NCBI RefSeq assembly: GCF_024746795.1
Contig: NZ_CP080524.1
Coordinates: 2,706,001-2,770,000, forward strand
Reading direction: 5' to 3'
Source: Mesorhizobium sp. AR10
GTDB taxonomy: Bacteria; Pseudomonadota; Alphaproteobacteria; Rhizobiales; Rhizobiaceae
DNA: 64,000 bases
The notes below the pieces were generated by a model. The model was not told where the DNA came from and did no database searches. It was given only the letters and a program-made list of their open reading frames with translations. Both the position numbers and the translations under genes were made by a program. Below, piece after piece: positions 1 to 9,222 of this stretch (position 1 is its first letter; each line of letters starts with the position of its first letter).

Positions 1-526
1 CGGCCGGGTCGAGCTTGACCGCGGTGAAGCCTTGCTCGACATATTCGAGCGCGCAGGCGGCCGCCAGGTCGGGGTCGTTGTAGACGTTCTTGCCGTGCGC
101 ATCCTCGGAGTGGACGCTGCCGGTGTGCGGGTAGAGGTAGGTGTAGGAGCGCAGCGTCTCGTGCACCTGGCCGCCGAGCAGTTTGTAGACCGGTTTGTTG
201 GCCTCCTTGCCGATGATGTCCCAGCAGGCCATTTCGAGCGCGGAAAAACAGCCCATTCCGGAAACATCCGGGCGCTGGCTGAAGCCGGACGAATAGGCGC
301 GGCGGAAGAAGTTCTCGATGTCGTGTGGATCGCGGCCGACGAGATAACGTTCGGCCATGTCCTCGACCATGCGAGCGGTGACATGGGCGGAGAAGGTGGC
401 GTTGTAGGCTTCGCCATAGCCGACCACGCCGCCATCGGTGGTGAGCTTGACGAAGATGAAATACTTGCCGCCGATGCCGGGCGGCGGATTGCCGACAACC
501 CAGGTTTTTACGTCGGTGATCTTCAT
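1..526 (-). CDS. Mandelate racemase/muconate lactonizing enzyme family protein, partial
   Basis: This is the N-terminal ~175 residues of an enolase-superfamily enzyme; the rest lies beyond the window edge. The start MKITDVKTWVVGNPPPG follows a good ribosome site (CTGGAGGATC in gene sense), and the fragment carries the N-terminal capping-domain pattern of MR/MLE enzymes (VGYGEAYNATF, then FSALEMACWDIIGKEANKPVYKLLGG). Family members abstract the proton alpha to a carboxylate with Mg2+ and often dehydrate sugar acids; the catalytic lysines and metal ligands are in the missing part, so the substrate cannot be read. Its ATG overlaps the stop of the upstream GMC oxidoreductase (ATGA), so the two are translationally coupled and probably share a sugar or polyol catabolic route. 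That last point is inference. Confidence 0.85.
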   Translation of the reverse strand, partial: MKITDVKTWVVGNPPPGIGGKYFIFVKLTTDGGVVGYGEAYNATFSAHVTARMVEDMAERYLVGRDPHDIENFFRRAYSSGFSQRPDVSGMGCFSALEMACWDIIGKEANKPVYKLLGGQVHETLRSYTYLYPHTGSVHSEDAHGKNVYNDPDLAAACALEYVEQGFTAVKLDPA

Positions 527-2140
527 TTTTGATCCTCCAGAACCAGGTCGGCACCCTTCCATCCGGTCATGATCGAGGCGGCGTTGGTGTTGCCGGTGAT
601 ATTATCCGGAAAGATCGAGGCGTCGATGACGCGTAAGGACTCAACACCATGCACCTTCAAGCGCGGGTCGACGACGGCGTGCGCCGGGTCCGGCCCCATG
701 CGGCAGGTCGAGACCGGATGGTAGACTGTGCCCGAGCGCTTCCTGAAATCCTGAATCAAATCGGCGTCGGAGGTGATCGAGGGGCCTGGCAAAACCTCTT
801 CCTCGATGATCTCGGCCATCGCCGGCATCGAAGCGATCTTGCGGACGAACTTCACTGCCGCCAGCATCTCGGCGACATCAGCGTCGGTCGAATAGGCATT
901 GGCCGTGATCCTCGGATAATCACGTGGATCCTTCGAGCGGATCATGATCTCGCCACGGCTCGATGGACGACAGTTCGACAGGCCGATCGAAAAGCCCGGC
1001 CACGGGTCGGGTGTCAGGATCGGGCGTTCGCCGCTCTTTGGGATGACGGTCGAAAACGCCTGGAAATAGAGTTGCATATTGGGCCGCGCGGCAGTCGGAT
1101 CGGTGCGAAAGAAGCCGCCGGCATTGTTCATCGACAGCGACAGCGGGCCGGAACGCATGAGGATGTATTGCATGCCGACCAGAAGCTTGCCCCACCAGGG
1201 GCGCAGGACCTGGTTAAGCGTCGGCAGCCTCCCCTTGAAGGTGTAGTTGATGCCGACATGATCTTGCAGGTTTGACCCCGACATTCTCATTGGCGTGGGT
1301 GACGGCAATGCCGAGACTGCCAAGTAGCGCCGAGGGGCCGATGCCGGAAAGCTGGAGAAGCTGGGGCGAGTTGACCGAGCCGCCCGCCAGGATGACTTCG
1401 CGGCCTGCTCGGGCAGTCTTCTTCTCGCCATTTTGCAAATACTCGACGCCGACGGCGCGCTTGCCCTTGAACAGGATCCTGGTCGCCAGCGCATTCATCT
1501 CGACATGGACGTTATTGCGTTTCATGGCCGGGCGCAGGAAGGCGCGTGCCGCCGACATGCGACGGCCGTTCCTGGTGGTGATCTGGTAGATGCCGACGCC
1601 TTCCTGGGCCGCACCGTTGAAATCCGGGTTGAGCGGTAGGCCGGCCTGCTGGCCTGCGGCGAGATAGCGCTTGGTCAGCGGATGGACGGCGTCCGAACAG
1701 TCGGTGACATGCAGTGGACCGCCGACGCCGCGCCATCTATCCGCGCCAGCCTGATTGTCCTCGAGCGCCTTGAAGGCGGGCAAGAGATCGTCGAAGCCCC
1801 AGCCCGGATTGCCAGCGTCACGCCAGGCGTCGAAATCCTCGCGTGCGCCCCGGATCCAGACCATAGCGTTGATCGAGCTCGAACCGCCAAGCAGCTTGCC
1901 GCGCGGCCAATGGTCGACATTGCCGGCGAGGCCCGGGTCCGGTTCGGTCTTGTAGTTCCAGTTGACCGCCGGATCGAAGAAGGTCTTGCCGTAGCCGAGC
2001 GGCATCTGCACGTAGAAACGGCGGTCGGTGCCGCCGGCTTCCAGCACTAGGACCGAGAAACGACCAGAGGCCGACAGTTTTTCCGCCAGAACCGAGCCAG
2101 CCGAGCCGGAGCCGACGACGATGAAATCATAAGTTTGCAT
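523..2140 (-). pseudogene. GMC family FAD-dependent oxidoreductase (choline/alcohol dehydrogenase type), frameshifted
   Basis: The reading frame begins MQTYDFIVVGSGSAGS, a Rossmann FAD-binding GxGxxG at residues 10-15, and continues with the GMC signature around WPRGKLLGGSSSINAMVW. It shifts frame at a C4 run at 1276-1279 (GGGG in gene sense), after ...ENVG. The next frame resumes with NLQDHVGINY and runs to the C-terminal catalytic block GTVYHPVSTCRMGPDP and DASIFPDNITGNTNA. The span is 1618 nt, so removing one base gives an exact 538-residue protein, the usual family length. GMC enzymes oxidise alcohols or sugars with FAD. It lies upstream of, and overlaps, the MR/MLE gene. The lesion is in a homopolymer and could be a sequencing error or a recent inactivation. 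Confidence 0.85.
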
Positions 2141-2351
2141 GATGGACGCGGGCGGCTCCGGAATTCGGCCTCCACCCTAGGCTTGGGCGCAGCCCCGCGT
2201 CGCCGCGCCATCCGGCATGGCTTGTGAAAAAAGCGACTGATACGACGGCGTCCTTTTCGCCTTTGTTGGGATTTCCGACATGGCGATCGCGTTGACGCGT
2301 CGGTGCCATGACGATACGGGATCAGGACAATCGATCTCGAGGGGATGGCGC

Positions 2352-2747
2352 ATGGTGCAGTATGCAGAGGGACGGCCAATCGGCGATCTGACGCTGCGGA
2401 CGTTGGCCATGCCTTCGGACGCCAACGCGGCCGGTGATATTTTCGGCGGCTGGGTGATGGCGCAGATGGATCTGGCCTGCGGCATCCGTGCCGCCGAGCG
2501 CGCCAAGGGCCGCGTGGTGACAGCAGCGGTGAAGGAAATGTCGTTCGCCAAGCCGATGAAGATCGGTGACACGCTGTGCATCTATACGCATGTCGAACGC
2601 GTCGGACGCACGTCGATGACGCTCAAGGTCGAGGCCTGGGCACAACGCTACCTCTCCGATCTGATGGAGAAGGTCACCCACGCCGATTTTATCATGGTGG
2701 CGCTGGACAGTGACGGCAAGCCGAAAGCGGTTCCGGCCGAGAGCTGA
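2352..2747 (+). CDS. Acyl-CoA thioesterase, YciA-like hotdog fold
   Basis: A 131-residue hotdog-fold thioesterase that hydrolyses acyl-CoA to free acid and CoA in the cytosol. The hallmark is the hotdog helix segment MPSDANAAGDIFGGWVMAQMD, where the Asp of GDIFGGW is the family catalytic residue, followed by KEMSFAKPMKIGDTL and HVERVGRTSMTL. The start at 2352 (MVQYAEGRP) is chosen because an AGGGG ribosome site lies just upstream and because it gives the normal YciA length; an in-frame ATG at 2280 would add 24 residues unlike the family. It is divergent from the GMC gene. Chain-length preference cannot be read from sequence. Confidence 0.9.
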   Translation: MVQYAEGRPIGDLTLRTLAMPSDANAAGDIFGGWVMAQMDLACGIRAAERAKGRVVTAAVKEMSFAKPMKIGDTLCIYTHVERVGRTSMTLKVEAWAQRYLSDLMEKVTHADFIMVALDSDGKPKAVPAES

Positions 2748-2888
2748 TCGGCTGGATGTCGTCAGCTTAAAACCAAACAGCACCGTCGCTGTCAGCCTCC
2801 CGCGGGGGATGCGAACAGCGATGCCGTGTGATGCCTTTCATATTCGCAAATTTCCGTGACCGTGTCCGTGCGGACTCGGGGGAAGACA

Positions 2889-3185
2889 ATGCGTCAACGA
2901 TTGCTGAACGGCGCATTGGCAGGCGCGCTTGCAGCCTTGTTCTGCCTGTTGGCGGCAACCGCCTATACCGAGGTCAAACAAGACGAGGCCGAGACCAGTT
3001 GCGCCTCCGAGAGCCACACCCTCAAGCGGCAAGCGACCAAGTGCGAAATCTGCGTCGCGACGACGTGCGACACCAGTGCGAGGACTGTGGGCAATGGCGG
3101 TAGCGGGGCGACCTGCACCACCGGCGGCAAGGTGGTCGATCGGAATCCGAAATCGAAGCGGACTGAAAGCCGTCTGCGGGTCTGA
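2889..3185 (+). CDS. Small secreted cysteine-containing protein, unknown
   Basis: I do not recognise this 98-residue protein. From the ATG at 2889 it begins MRQRLLNGALAGALAALFCLLAATAY, a good Sec signal peptide, and the mature part holds five cysteines in a short stretch (SCASES, KCEICVATTCDTS, ATCTTGG). This suggests a periplasmic disulphide-bonded or metal-binding peptide. A longer in-frame start at 2856 would bury the signal sequence. The upstream GGGGGAAG is a plausible ribosome site. It stands alone between the thioesterase and a convergent HxlR gene. Coding status is likely but not certain. Confidence 0.5.
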   Translation: MRQRLLNGALAGALAALFCLLAATAYTEVKQDEAETSCASESHTLKRQATKCEICVATTCDTSARTVGNGGSGATCTTGGKVVDRNPKSKRTESRLRV

Positions 3186-3252
3186 ATTCAGCTGCAGCCG
3201 TAGAATACGTCTACGCAACGTGCCGTGCGCAAACCCTTGAGTTGCAAGGGTT

Positions 3253-3660
3253 TCAGGCGTGCATTCCGTCGAATTTCACCCGCGCCGCCTTGACGCGTTC
3301 GGTGTTCTTGCGCGCCCAATCGCCGAGCGCACCCACCGGCACCAGAAGCTCGTGGCCGAGCTCGGTCAACTCATAATCGACGCGCGGCGGGATGGTCGGA
3401 AACACGGTTCGGGTGACGAAGCCATCGCGCTCCAACCCGCGCAAAGTGGTGGTCAGCATCTTCTGCGAAATGCCGCCGACTGCGCTGCGCAATTCGTTGA
3501 ACCGCAACGGTCCTTCACCCAGCTTGCCGACGACTAGGACGGTCCATTTGTCGCCGACGCGCTGCAGGATTTCCGAGATGGCGCGACAGTCTTCGGTGCG
3601 GTGTGGGTGCCTCAGTAACAAAAAAGTGCCTCCTTGCGCCTCACGTTGGCAGTATCTCAT
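3253..3660 (-). CDS. HxlR family winged-helix transcriptional regulator
   Basis: A 135-residue HxlR-type DNA-binding protein. The diagnostic block is present: ISEILQRVGDKWTVLVVGKL, then LRFNELRSAVGGISQKMLTTTLRGLERDGFVTRTV (recognition helix and wing) and VDYELTELGHELL. Members of this family often sense electrophiles or redox state through an N-terminal cysteine; Cys25 in RTEDCRAIS sits in the position of the YodB/QorR sensing cysteine. It is divergent from the FMN reductase at 3712, and a palindrome (GGTATC-N5-GATACC) lies in the 51-bp gap. It probably represses that reductase and itself. Family assignment is firm; the inducer is inferred. Confidence 0.9.
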   Translation of the reverse strand: MRYCQREAQGGTFLLLRHPHRTEDCRAISEILQRVGDKWTVLVVGKLGEGPLRFNELRSAVGGISQKMLTTTLRGLERDGFVTRTVFPTIPPRVDYELTELGHELLVPVGALGDWARKNTERVKAARVKFDGMHA

Positions 3661-3668
3661 ATAGCTCA

Positions 3669-3685
3669 GGTATCTAAACGATACC
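3669..3685. promoter_or_regulatory. Candidate HxlR operator
   Basis: A perfect inverted repeat GGTATC-N5-GATACC lies in the gap between the divergent HxlR and FMN reductase genes. Half-site-like sequences flank it (AGTATC at about 3651, AGTATT at about 3686). Dimeric HxlR proteins bind short palindromes in just this position. Assignment to this regulator is inference from location. Confidence 0.5.
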
Positions 3686-3711
3686 AGTATTTCCCGCTAG
3701 GAGAGCCCCTT

Positions 3712-4318
3712 ATGTCCAAACCCAAAATTGCCATCGTCGTCGGTTCGACCCGCGCCGCACGTTTCGCCGATGTGCACAACCCAGTGGATCGCCAAGATCG
3801 CCAAATCGCACGCCGATATCGACGTGGAAGTGGTCGATCTGCGCGACTTCCCGTTGCCGTTCTTCGACGAGGTTGCATCCTCCGCCTGGGCGCCGTCGCA
3901 GAATGAAGTGGCAAAGCGCTGGCAGAAGAAGGTCGCCGAGTTCGACGGTTTCATCTTCACCGCCGCCGAATACAACCATGGCCCGACGGCCGTGCTGAAG
4001 AACGCGATCGACTACGCGGCCAACGAATGGAACAAGAAGCCGGCAGGCTTCGTCGGCTATGGCAGCGTCGGTGGCGCGCGTGCCGTCGAGCAGCTCAGAC
4101 TGCATGCCGTCGAGTTGCAGATGGCGCCGGTCAAGTCGGCGGTCCACATTGCCTGGGGCGATTTCCTTGCGGTCAGGCAGGGCGAAAAGAAGCTCGATGA
4201 ACTCGAACACCTGAACCAGGCGGCGACCGCTCTGGTCAACGACATTGCGTGGTGGGCCAGAGTGCTCAAGGCAGCGCGTCAGGCCGACGCCGTCGCCGAG
4301 GAAGTCAAGGCGGCCTGA
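3712..4318 (+). pseudogene. NADPH-dependent FMN reductase, frameshifted near its N-terminus
   Basis: The gene starts MSKPKIAIVVGSTRAARFADV after a clear AGGAG site. It loses frame at about 3770-3785, and the next frame continues TQWIAKIAKSHADIDVEVVDLRDFPLPFFDE through to ...EEVKAA. The joined product is a flavodoxin-fold NADPH-dependent FMN reductase: the N-terminal VVGSTR phosphate-binding loop, the FTAAEYNHGPTAVLKNAIDY motif and GFVGYGSVGGARAVEQLR are all present. The span of 607 nt is one base more than a 201-residue frame, so a single inserted base explains it. Such enzymes reduce FMN or quinones using NAD(P)H and are typical targets of an adjacent HxlR repressor. Error or true lesion cannot be told from this sequence. 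Confidence 0.85.
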
Positions 4319-4351
4319 GCCGTCGGATCGAATTATCCTCCCAAGGATATG

Positions 4352-4375
4352 GGGCGGCGCTTGCGCCGCCCTTTT
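4352..4375 (+). terminator. Intrinsic terminator after the FMN reductase
   Basis: A G+C-rich hairpin, GGGCGGCG-cttg-CGCCGCCC, is followed at once by TTTTC. It lies 34 bases after the reductase stop and abuts the stop of the convergent HxlR gene. Confidence 0.8.
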
Positions 4376-4773
4376 CAGTTGGGTGAGGCGTGCGTGTGCC
4401 TAGCCTGCCGTGGCCTGATGATGCAGTCGGCAAGGCGGTCCATCTCGTTCAACTCATCCGCGTGGTGCTGGCCCCACTGACAAAGCGCCAGCAGGATCGG
4501 CTCGAGGCTGAGGCCGAGGAGCGTCGCCGAATATTCGACGCGCGAGGGGACTTCGGCAAAGATTTCGCGGCTAACGAGGCCATGTTCTTCCATCTCACGC
4601 AGCTGCTGGATCAGCACTTTCTGGGTGATGTCGGGTACAACCGCTTTCAGCGCCGACAGCCGCCGCGGGCCATCGAACAGGTGGTAGAGGATGACCGCTT
4701 TCCAACGACCCGAGATCACTTTCAGGGCACGTTCTGCCGGCAGCATCGGCAGTCTCTTGGTCAGCTTGGCCAT
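4375..4773 (-). CDS. HxlR family winged-helix transcriptional regulator
   Basis: A second HxlR protein, 132 residues from MAKLTKRLPMLPAERALKVISGRWKAVILYHL, followed by PRRLSALKAVVPDITQKVLIQQLREMEEHGLVSRE and VEYSATLLGLSLEPIL. The start at 4773 has an ideal GGAGGTGA ribosome site; a longer start at 4836 would run into the divergent promoter. It lacks the early cysteine seen in its neighbour HxlR (its only cysteines are downstream, in LCQWG and DCIIRP), so it may sense something other than electrophiles. It is divergent from the zinc-independent quinone oxidoreductase-like gene at 4866 and probably controls it (inference from arrangement). Confidence 0.9.
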   Translation of the reverse strand: MAKLTKRLPMLPAERALKVISGRWKAVILYHLFDGPRRLSALKAVVPDITQKVLIQQLREMEEHGLVSREIFAEVPSRVEYSATLLGLSLEPILLALCQWGQHHADELNEMDRLADCIIRPRQARHTHASPN

Positions 4774-4865
4774 GGTCACCTCCTGGTCAGCAGGGGACAA
4801 ATGAGTGTGTAGTCGAGGCAACGCAAATAGTGGCAAGCAGCAGCCGATGCCATAGCGAGGTTGCC

Positions 4866-5846
4866 ATGCGAGCCATTCAATTGAACCGTTTCGGCGGTCC
4901 TGACGTTCTGGACGTTGTCGAGATGCCGAAGCCGGAGCCGCAGGCCGGCGAGGTTCTGATCCGCGTCCACGCGGCTGGCGTGAATTTCTTCGAAGTGCTG
5001 ATGCGCGGCGACCGCTATGCGGTCACGCCGCAACTGCCCATGATCCTCGGCGTCGAAGCTACTGGGATCGTGGAGGCGTTTGGACCAGGCGTCGACGCAC
5101 AGCTGCTGGGGCAGCGCGTCGCTGCGCCGTTGTTTGCCTCAGGGCGGCCCTATGGCGGATATGCCGACTATGTGACGATCGACGCCAGCCTTGCCGTGCC
5201 ACTGCCGGACGCGCTTTCCTTTGAAGATGCGACAGCCTTGATGGTGCAAGGGCTGACGGCGTTTCACCTGCTGCGGCAGAGCCCGCCCATCGGCAAGTCG
5301 ATGCTGGTCAGTGCTGCTGCCGGCGGTGTCGGGTCCTTGCTTGTCCAACTTGCCAGGCGCCAGGGTGCCAGCATCGTGATCGCGGCCGCCGGCAGCGCCG
5401 CCAAGCTCGATCTGACCCTGTCGCTCGGCGTTGATGCCGCGGTCGACTACAGCCAGCCGGACTGGCCCGAGCGTGTGCGGGCAGCGGTCGGCGGCGAGGG
5501 CGTCGACATCGTCTACGACACTGTCGGCGGCGCGATGACGACGGCGGCGCTCAACGCTCTGGCGCCTGGCGGAGAGCTGGTCTTTGCCGCACTTGGCCGA
5601 TACGGGCTCGACGCGGCGAACGTCGAAGCGATGATTGGCCGGAACCAGTCGCTGACAGGGTTCGCGCTGCTGCCATTGCTGTCTCCGGATGTGCTGAGAG
5701 CCAGCCTTGAGGAGCTTTTCCAACTGGCCGCCGGCGGCGAGGTCGTTGTGACCAAAGGCAGCCGCTTTCCGCTCGATCAGGCCAGTGAGGCGCACCGTTT
5801 GGTGGACGAGCGCCGTTCGACCGGCAAGGTCGTGCTGATACCTTGA
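4866..5846 (+). CDS. NADPH:quinone reductase-like MDR family oxidoreductase
   Basis: A 326-residue medium-chain dehydrogenase/reductase of the quinone oxidoreductase branch. It starts MRAIQLNRFGGPDVLDVVEMPKPEP, contains the substrate-domain stretch VHAAGVNFFEVLMRGDRY and the cofactor motif VSAAAGGVGSLLVQLAR (AxxGGVG, NADPH type), and ends STGKVVLIP. No structural-zinc cysteine cluster is visible, as expected for QOR enzymes, which reduce quinones or enones with NADPH. The ATG at 4866 is preferred over 4830 because the family begins MRAI and GAGG precedes it. It is divergent from an HxlR gene, which suggests induction by quinone-like compounds. Confidence 0.88.
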   Translation: MRAIQLNRFGGPDVLDVVEMPKPEPQAGEVLIRVHAAGVNFFEVLMRGDRYAVTPQLPMILGVEATGIVEAFGPGVDAQLLGQRVAAPLFASGRPYGGYADYVTIDASLAVPLPDALSFEDATALMVQGLTAFHLLRQSPPIGKSMLVSAAAGGVGSLLVQLARRQGASIVIAAAGSAAKLDLTLSLGVDAAVDYSQPDWPERVRAAVGGEGVDIVYDTVGGAMTTAALNALAPGGELVFAALGRYGLDAANVEAMIGRNQSLTGFALLPLLSPDVLRASLEELFQLAAGGEVVVTKGSRFPLDQASEAHRLVDERRSTGKVVLIP

Positions 5847-6216
5847 TTGTCGTGGTCGATTAGATTGCCCATAGGCTGATAGTCGAACGTGTCCGCTTTT
5901 CGCCAGAAGCAGCCATACGCTCAGTGGATTGAACGACCGGGAGCAGTAGGTCCGCTTGCGCTGCAGTGAAGAACGATAGCGGACGTTCGACCTCCAAGGG
6001 TCGATGTCGTGATATGACCCCGAAATGAGCATCGGATGCAGTGGCAGCCTACGTGGCTGGTCTGGTTGAAATTCGCCGGATTGGACCGGAATGCGCATGT
6101 CGTATATGCTCAGGCGCGCCATAAACCCGTGGAGGGTCGGCGCCCGTCTCGCAGGCAGATGTTTTCCCCGCATTGAGCGCGGCCCCTAGGGCCGCCACGA
6201 GCTACCGGAATACACC
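5847..6216. other. 370-bp intergenic stretch with a long inverted repeat
   Basis: No gene is supported here. It contains an inverted repeat with arms GTCGAACGTGTCCGCT (5882-5897) and AGCGGACGTTCGAC (5978-5991), differing by two extra bases in the left arm and enclosing about 80 bases. This is probably a remnant of a rhizobial intergenic palindromic element. A short hairpin GCGGCCC-N3-GGGCCGC at 6179-6195 lies 21 bases upstream of the STAND regulator start and could act in its leader. Confidence 0.5.
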
Positions 6217-9096
6217 ATGCTCGATCAGGACGTTTCTCATGACGTGATTGCGTCTTTCGGCCCTTTTCGCCTGAGCGTTTCTGAGAGATTGCTCGCAAGA
6301 GGCGGGGAGCCGCTCGGGATTGGCGGGCGGGCGTTGGATATCCTCATCGTGCTGGTGGAGCACGCCGGGGAAGTCCTGAGTAGCAAAGAGCTGCTCAGGC
6401 GTGTTTGGCCCGACGTGATCGTTGAGGAGGGAAGTCTCCGGGTACACCTCTTCAATCTTCGCAAGGCTTTGGGTGACGGGAAAGATGGCAACCGATATAT
6501 CGCCAATGTGGCCGGACGTGGTTACAGTTTCGTAGCGCCGGTGCGGATCTCCGCTCGCATGATCCCCACTCCGCCCAGCGGCGGAGCCGGTCGGCCCAAA
6601 AGGCTGCCGCCGCGGCTTGAAAGGATGATCGGGCGCGAAGAAACAGTTGCGGCCTTATGCTCTCTGCTTACCGAGCGGCGGTTCGTCAATGTGGTCGGGC
6701 CGGGAGGTATGGGCAAGACGACCGTCGCGGTTGCGATAGCTCACTCCTTGCGTAACGAGTTTTCCGATCAGATCTATTTTCTCGACCTCGGCGCGCTGGG
6801 AGATGCATCTCTCGTCGCCGGCGCTGTGACTTCAACGTTGGGTTTGAGCGGTCAGGCAACGCAGGATCCGGTGTCTGCTCTGGTTGCCTTTCTGGTCGAC
6901 AAGCCGATTCTTCTCGTCCTCGATAGCTGCGAGCATGTGATCGATGCCGTCGCCGCGCTAGCAGAGCGCCTCTTTGCCGAGATCCCTCTTGTGCACCTGC
7001 TAACAACCAGCCGCGAGGCTTTGCGTGTCGAGGGTGAAAATGTGTATCTGCTGACGCCCCTTGAAGGGCCGTCCGAAGAAAGTGGGTTGACCGCTGCTCA
7101 GGCACTTGCCGCGCCCGCTGTGCAGCTGTTCATGGAACGCGCCGTCGCGGGCGGCCTTGGTGCCGAACTCAGCGATACCGACGCGCCGATCCTGGCGGCA
7201 ATATGCCGCCGGCTTGACGGGATAGCACTGGCAATCGAACTCGCTGCCGGCCGCGTGGGTACCTACGGAATTCGCGGAACCGTCGAACTGCTTGATGATC
7301 GCTTCAAGCTTCTATGGCACGGCCGGCGAAGCGCTATTCCGCGTCATCAAACGCTTCAGGCAATGTTCGACTGGAGCTACAACCTGCTCTCCCCGTACGA
7401 ACAGACGATCTTGCGCCGGTTGTCTGTATTCGTCGGCCCTTTCGCGCTCAACGATGCCATAGCAATCGCGTCGGACGATGAGGCCGATGCGCCAGCGGTG
7501 GCAGACGCCGTTGAGAGCCTGGTCAACAAGTCGCTTATCAGGATGTCCGAGTTGGCGGGATCAACCTACCACCGGCTCCTCGATACCAGTCGAGTGTATG
7601 CGGCAGCCAAGCTTGCCGAAACCGGCGATGGCGCGGTGCTGTCGAGGCGACATGCGCATCACTATGCCGATCGCTTCAAGCCCGACTCGACAAGAGCAAC
7701 CGCGTTCGGAATCCGCGACGTGTCCGCTTATGAGCCGCACATGGGCAATATCCGAGCGGCACTTGAGTGGAGTTTTTCCGAGGTCGGCGAGGCCCAGAAT
7801 GGTGTCCAACTCGCCGCTGGAGCCGCACCTTTGTTCCTGGGCTTTTCGCTTCTGGGGGAGTGCGAGCAGTGGTGCGAGCGGAGTTTGTCCGCGTTAGCAG
7901 AAGCGGATCGTGGTACGGAGCGCGAACTGGCGCTTCAAGCAGCACTGGCGATCTCATCAATGTTCACACGTGGCAACAGCGACGGTGTGCGACGGGCGAT
8001 CGAGCGGGGCATTGGATTGGCGGAGACGCTGCGGGACGGCCAGTACAAGTTGCATCTGCTGGCCGGGTTGAACATCTTTCTCACGCGCGTCGGAGACTTT
8101 CGCGGCGCCCTCGCCTGCGCCGAGCGGAGCGTGCTCGTTGCGGCAGAGCTGGGGGAGAAGTCAGGGATCATTGTGGTCGAGTGGATGCTCGGCGTATCGC
8201 ATCACCTTGTAGGAAACCAGGCGGCGTCGCAGCGACACAGTGAGCGTGGACTGGAGTTGGAAGCGGAAGCGGGCAGCGTTCAGGTTGACTTCTTCGGCTA
8301 TGACCACAGGGTACGAGCGCTAATAGCACTAGCGCGGGCCTTGTGGTTGCGAGGGATGCCGGAAAGAGCACTCAGAATAGCGGATCAAGCCGTCGAAGAG
8401 GCAACCAAACGCGAGCATCCGGTCGCAGTCTGCATGTCGCTCGTTTACACTGTGCCGGTCTACCTCTGGAGCGGCGACTTTGAACGCGCGGCTCAATGGA
8501 TCGAACGTGTTCTAGCTTATGCAACGAAGTATTCCCTGGCCCCTTATCATGCCATGGGACTTGCTTTGAAGGGCGAATTGATGATCTTGCAAGGCGAGCC
8601 GGCCGAGGGCGCGCAATTGCTCCGTAGCGCTGTCGCGACGCTTAGCGCTGAACGGTTCAATATCCTTGCAACGGCATTCTTCCGAGCGCTTGCCGAAGGC
8701 ATGATGCGAAGCGGCCAGCTTGATGAGGCTACAACAACAATCGACCGGGCTATTGCCTTGGCGGACCAAGCCGGCGAGACGTACGATCGTCCGGATTTGC
8801 TGCGTGTGTGGGCCGAAATTCGCCTGGCATATTCTCCGCCCGATGTAAGTGCGGCTGAGGACTCGCTGCTTCAAGCGATCTACTGGGCCGGCAAGCAATC
8901 GGCGACGGCGTGGGAGTTGAAGGCAGCCGTACCGCTGGCCAGGATGTGGCAGCAGCAAGGTCAGGCAGACCGTGCCAGGGATTTGCTCGGCAGGCTCCTT
9001 CAGCGGTTCGGCGAAGGCGTGCAAACCGTGGATGTTAGAACAGCGAGCGATCTGCTAGCCGAATTGAACGGCACATCCGCAAATGCATCGCGCTGA
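6217..9096 (+). CDS. Winged-helix/STAND ATPase transcriptional regulator with C-terminal helical repeats
   Basis: A 959-residue signal-transduction regulator. Residues ~10-108 form an OmpR-type winged-helix domain (FGPFRLSVSERLLARGGEPL, GRALDILIVLVEHAGEVLSSKELLRRVWPD, SLRVHLFNLRKAL, NRYIANVAGRGYSF). Residues ~130-420 form a STAND/NB-ARC-like NTPase with Walker A GPGGMGKTT (~160-168) and Walker B LLVLDSCEHV (~231-240). The remainder is alpha-helical and TPR-like. The family uses nucleotide-dependent oligomerisation to switch promoters on when a ligand binds the repeats. It has no receiver domain. It lies directly upstream of the epoxide hydrolase and VOC genes on the same strand and probably activates them; that role is inferred. 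Confidence 0.88.
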   Translation: MLDQDVSHDVIASFGPFRLSVSERLLARGGEPLGIGGRALDILIVLVEHAGEVLSSKELLRRVWPDVIVEEGSLRVHLFNLRKALGDGKDGNRYIANVAGRGYSFVAPVRISARMIPTPPSGGAGRPKRLPPRLERMIGREETVAALCSLLTERRFVNVVGPGGMGKTTVAVAIAHSLRNEFSDQIYFLDLGALGDASLVAGAVTSTLGLSGQATQDPVSALVAFLVDKPILLVLDSCEHVIDAVAALAERLFAEIPLVHLLTTSREALRVEGENVYLLTPLEGPSEESGLTAAQALAAPAVQLFMERAVAGGLGAELSDTDAPILAAICRRLDGIALAIELAAGRVGTYGIRGTVELLDDRFKLLWHGRRSAIPRHQTLQAMFDWSYNLLSPYEQTILRRLSVFVGPFALNDAIAIASDDEADAPAVADAVESLVNKSLIRMSELAGSTYHRLLDTSRVYAAAKLAETGDGAVLSRRHAHHYADRFKPDSTRATAFGIRDVSAYEPHMGNIRAALEWSFSEVGEAQNGVQLAAGAAPLFLGFSLLGECEQWCERSLSALAEADRGTERELALQAALAISSMFTRGNSDGVRRAIERGIGLAETLRDGQYKLHLLAGLNIFLTRVGDFRGALACAERSVLVAAELGEKSGIIVVEWMLGVSHHLVGNQAASQRHSERGLELEAEAGSVQVDFFGYDHRVRALIALARALWLRGMPERALRIADQAVEEATKREHPVAVCMSLVYTVPVYLWSGDFERAAQWIERVLAYATKYSLAPYHAMGLALKGELMILQGEPAEGAQLLRSAVATLSAERFNILATAFFRALAEGMMRSGQLDEATTTIDRAIALADQAGETYDRPDLLRVWAEIRLAYSPPDVSAAEDSLLQAIYWAGKQSATAWELKAAVPLARMWQQQGQADRARDLLGRLLQRFGEGVQTVDVRTASDLLAELNGTSANASR

Positions 9097-9222
9097 CGCG
9101 CCCGCTAACGACTCTTAACAACGCATAACGCGCAATTCCCTCCCGTTCGAGCGAACATTCTTCCGCGGCCATTCGATCTGCGTGACCGCATCCGAACAAA
9201 TAGAAAAATAGAGGAGGATCTC

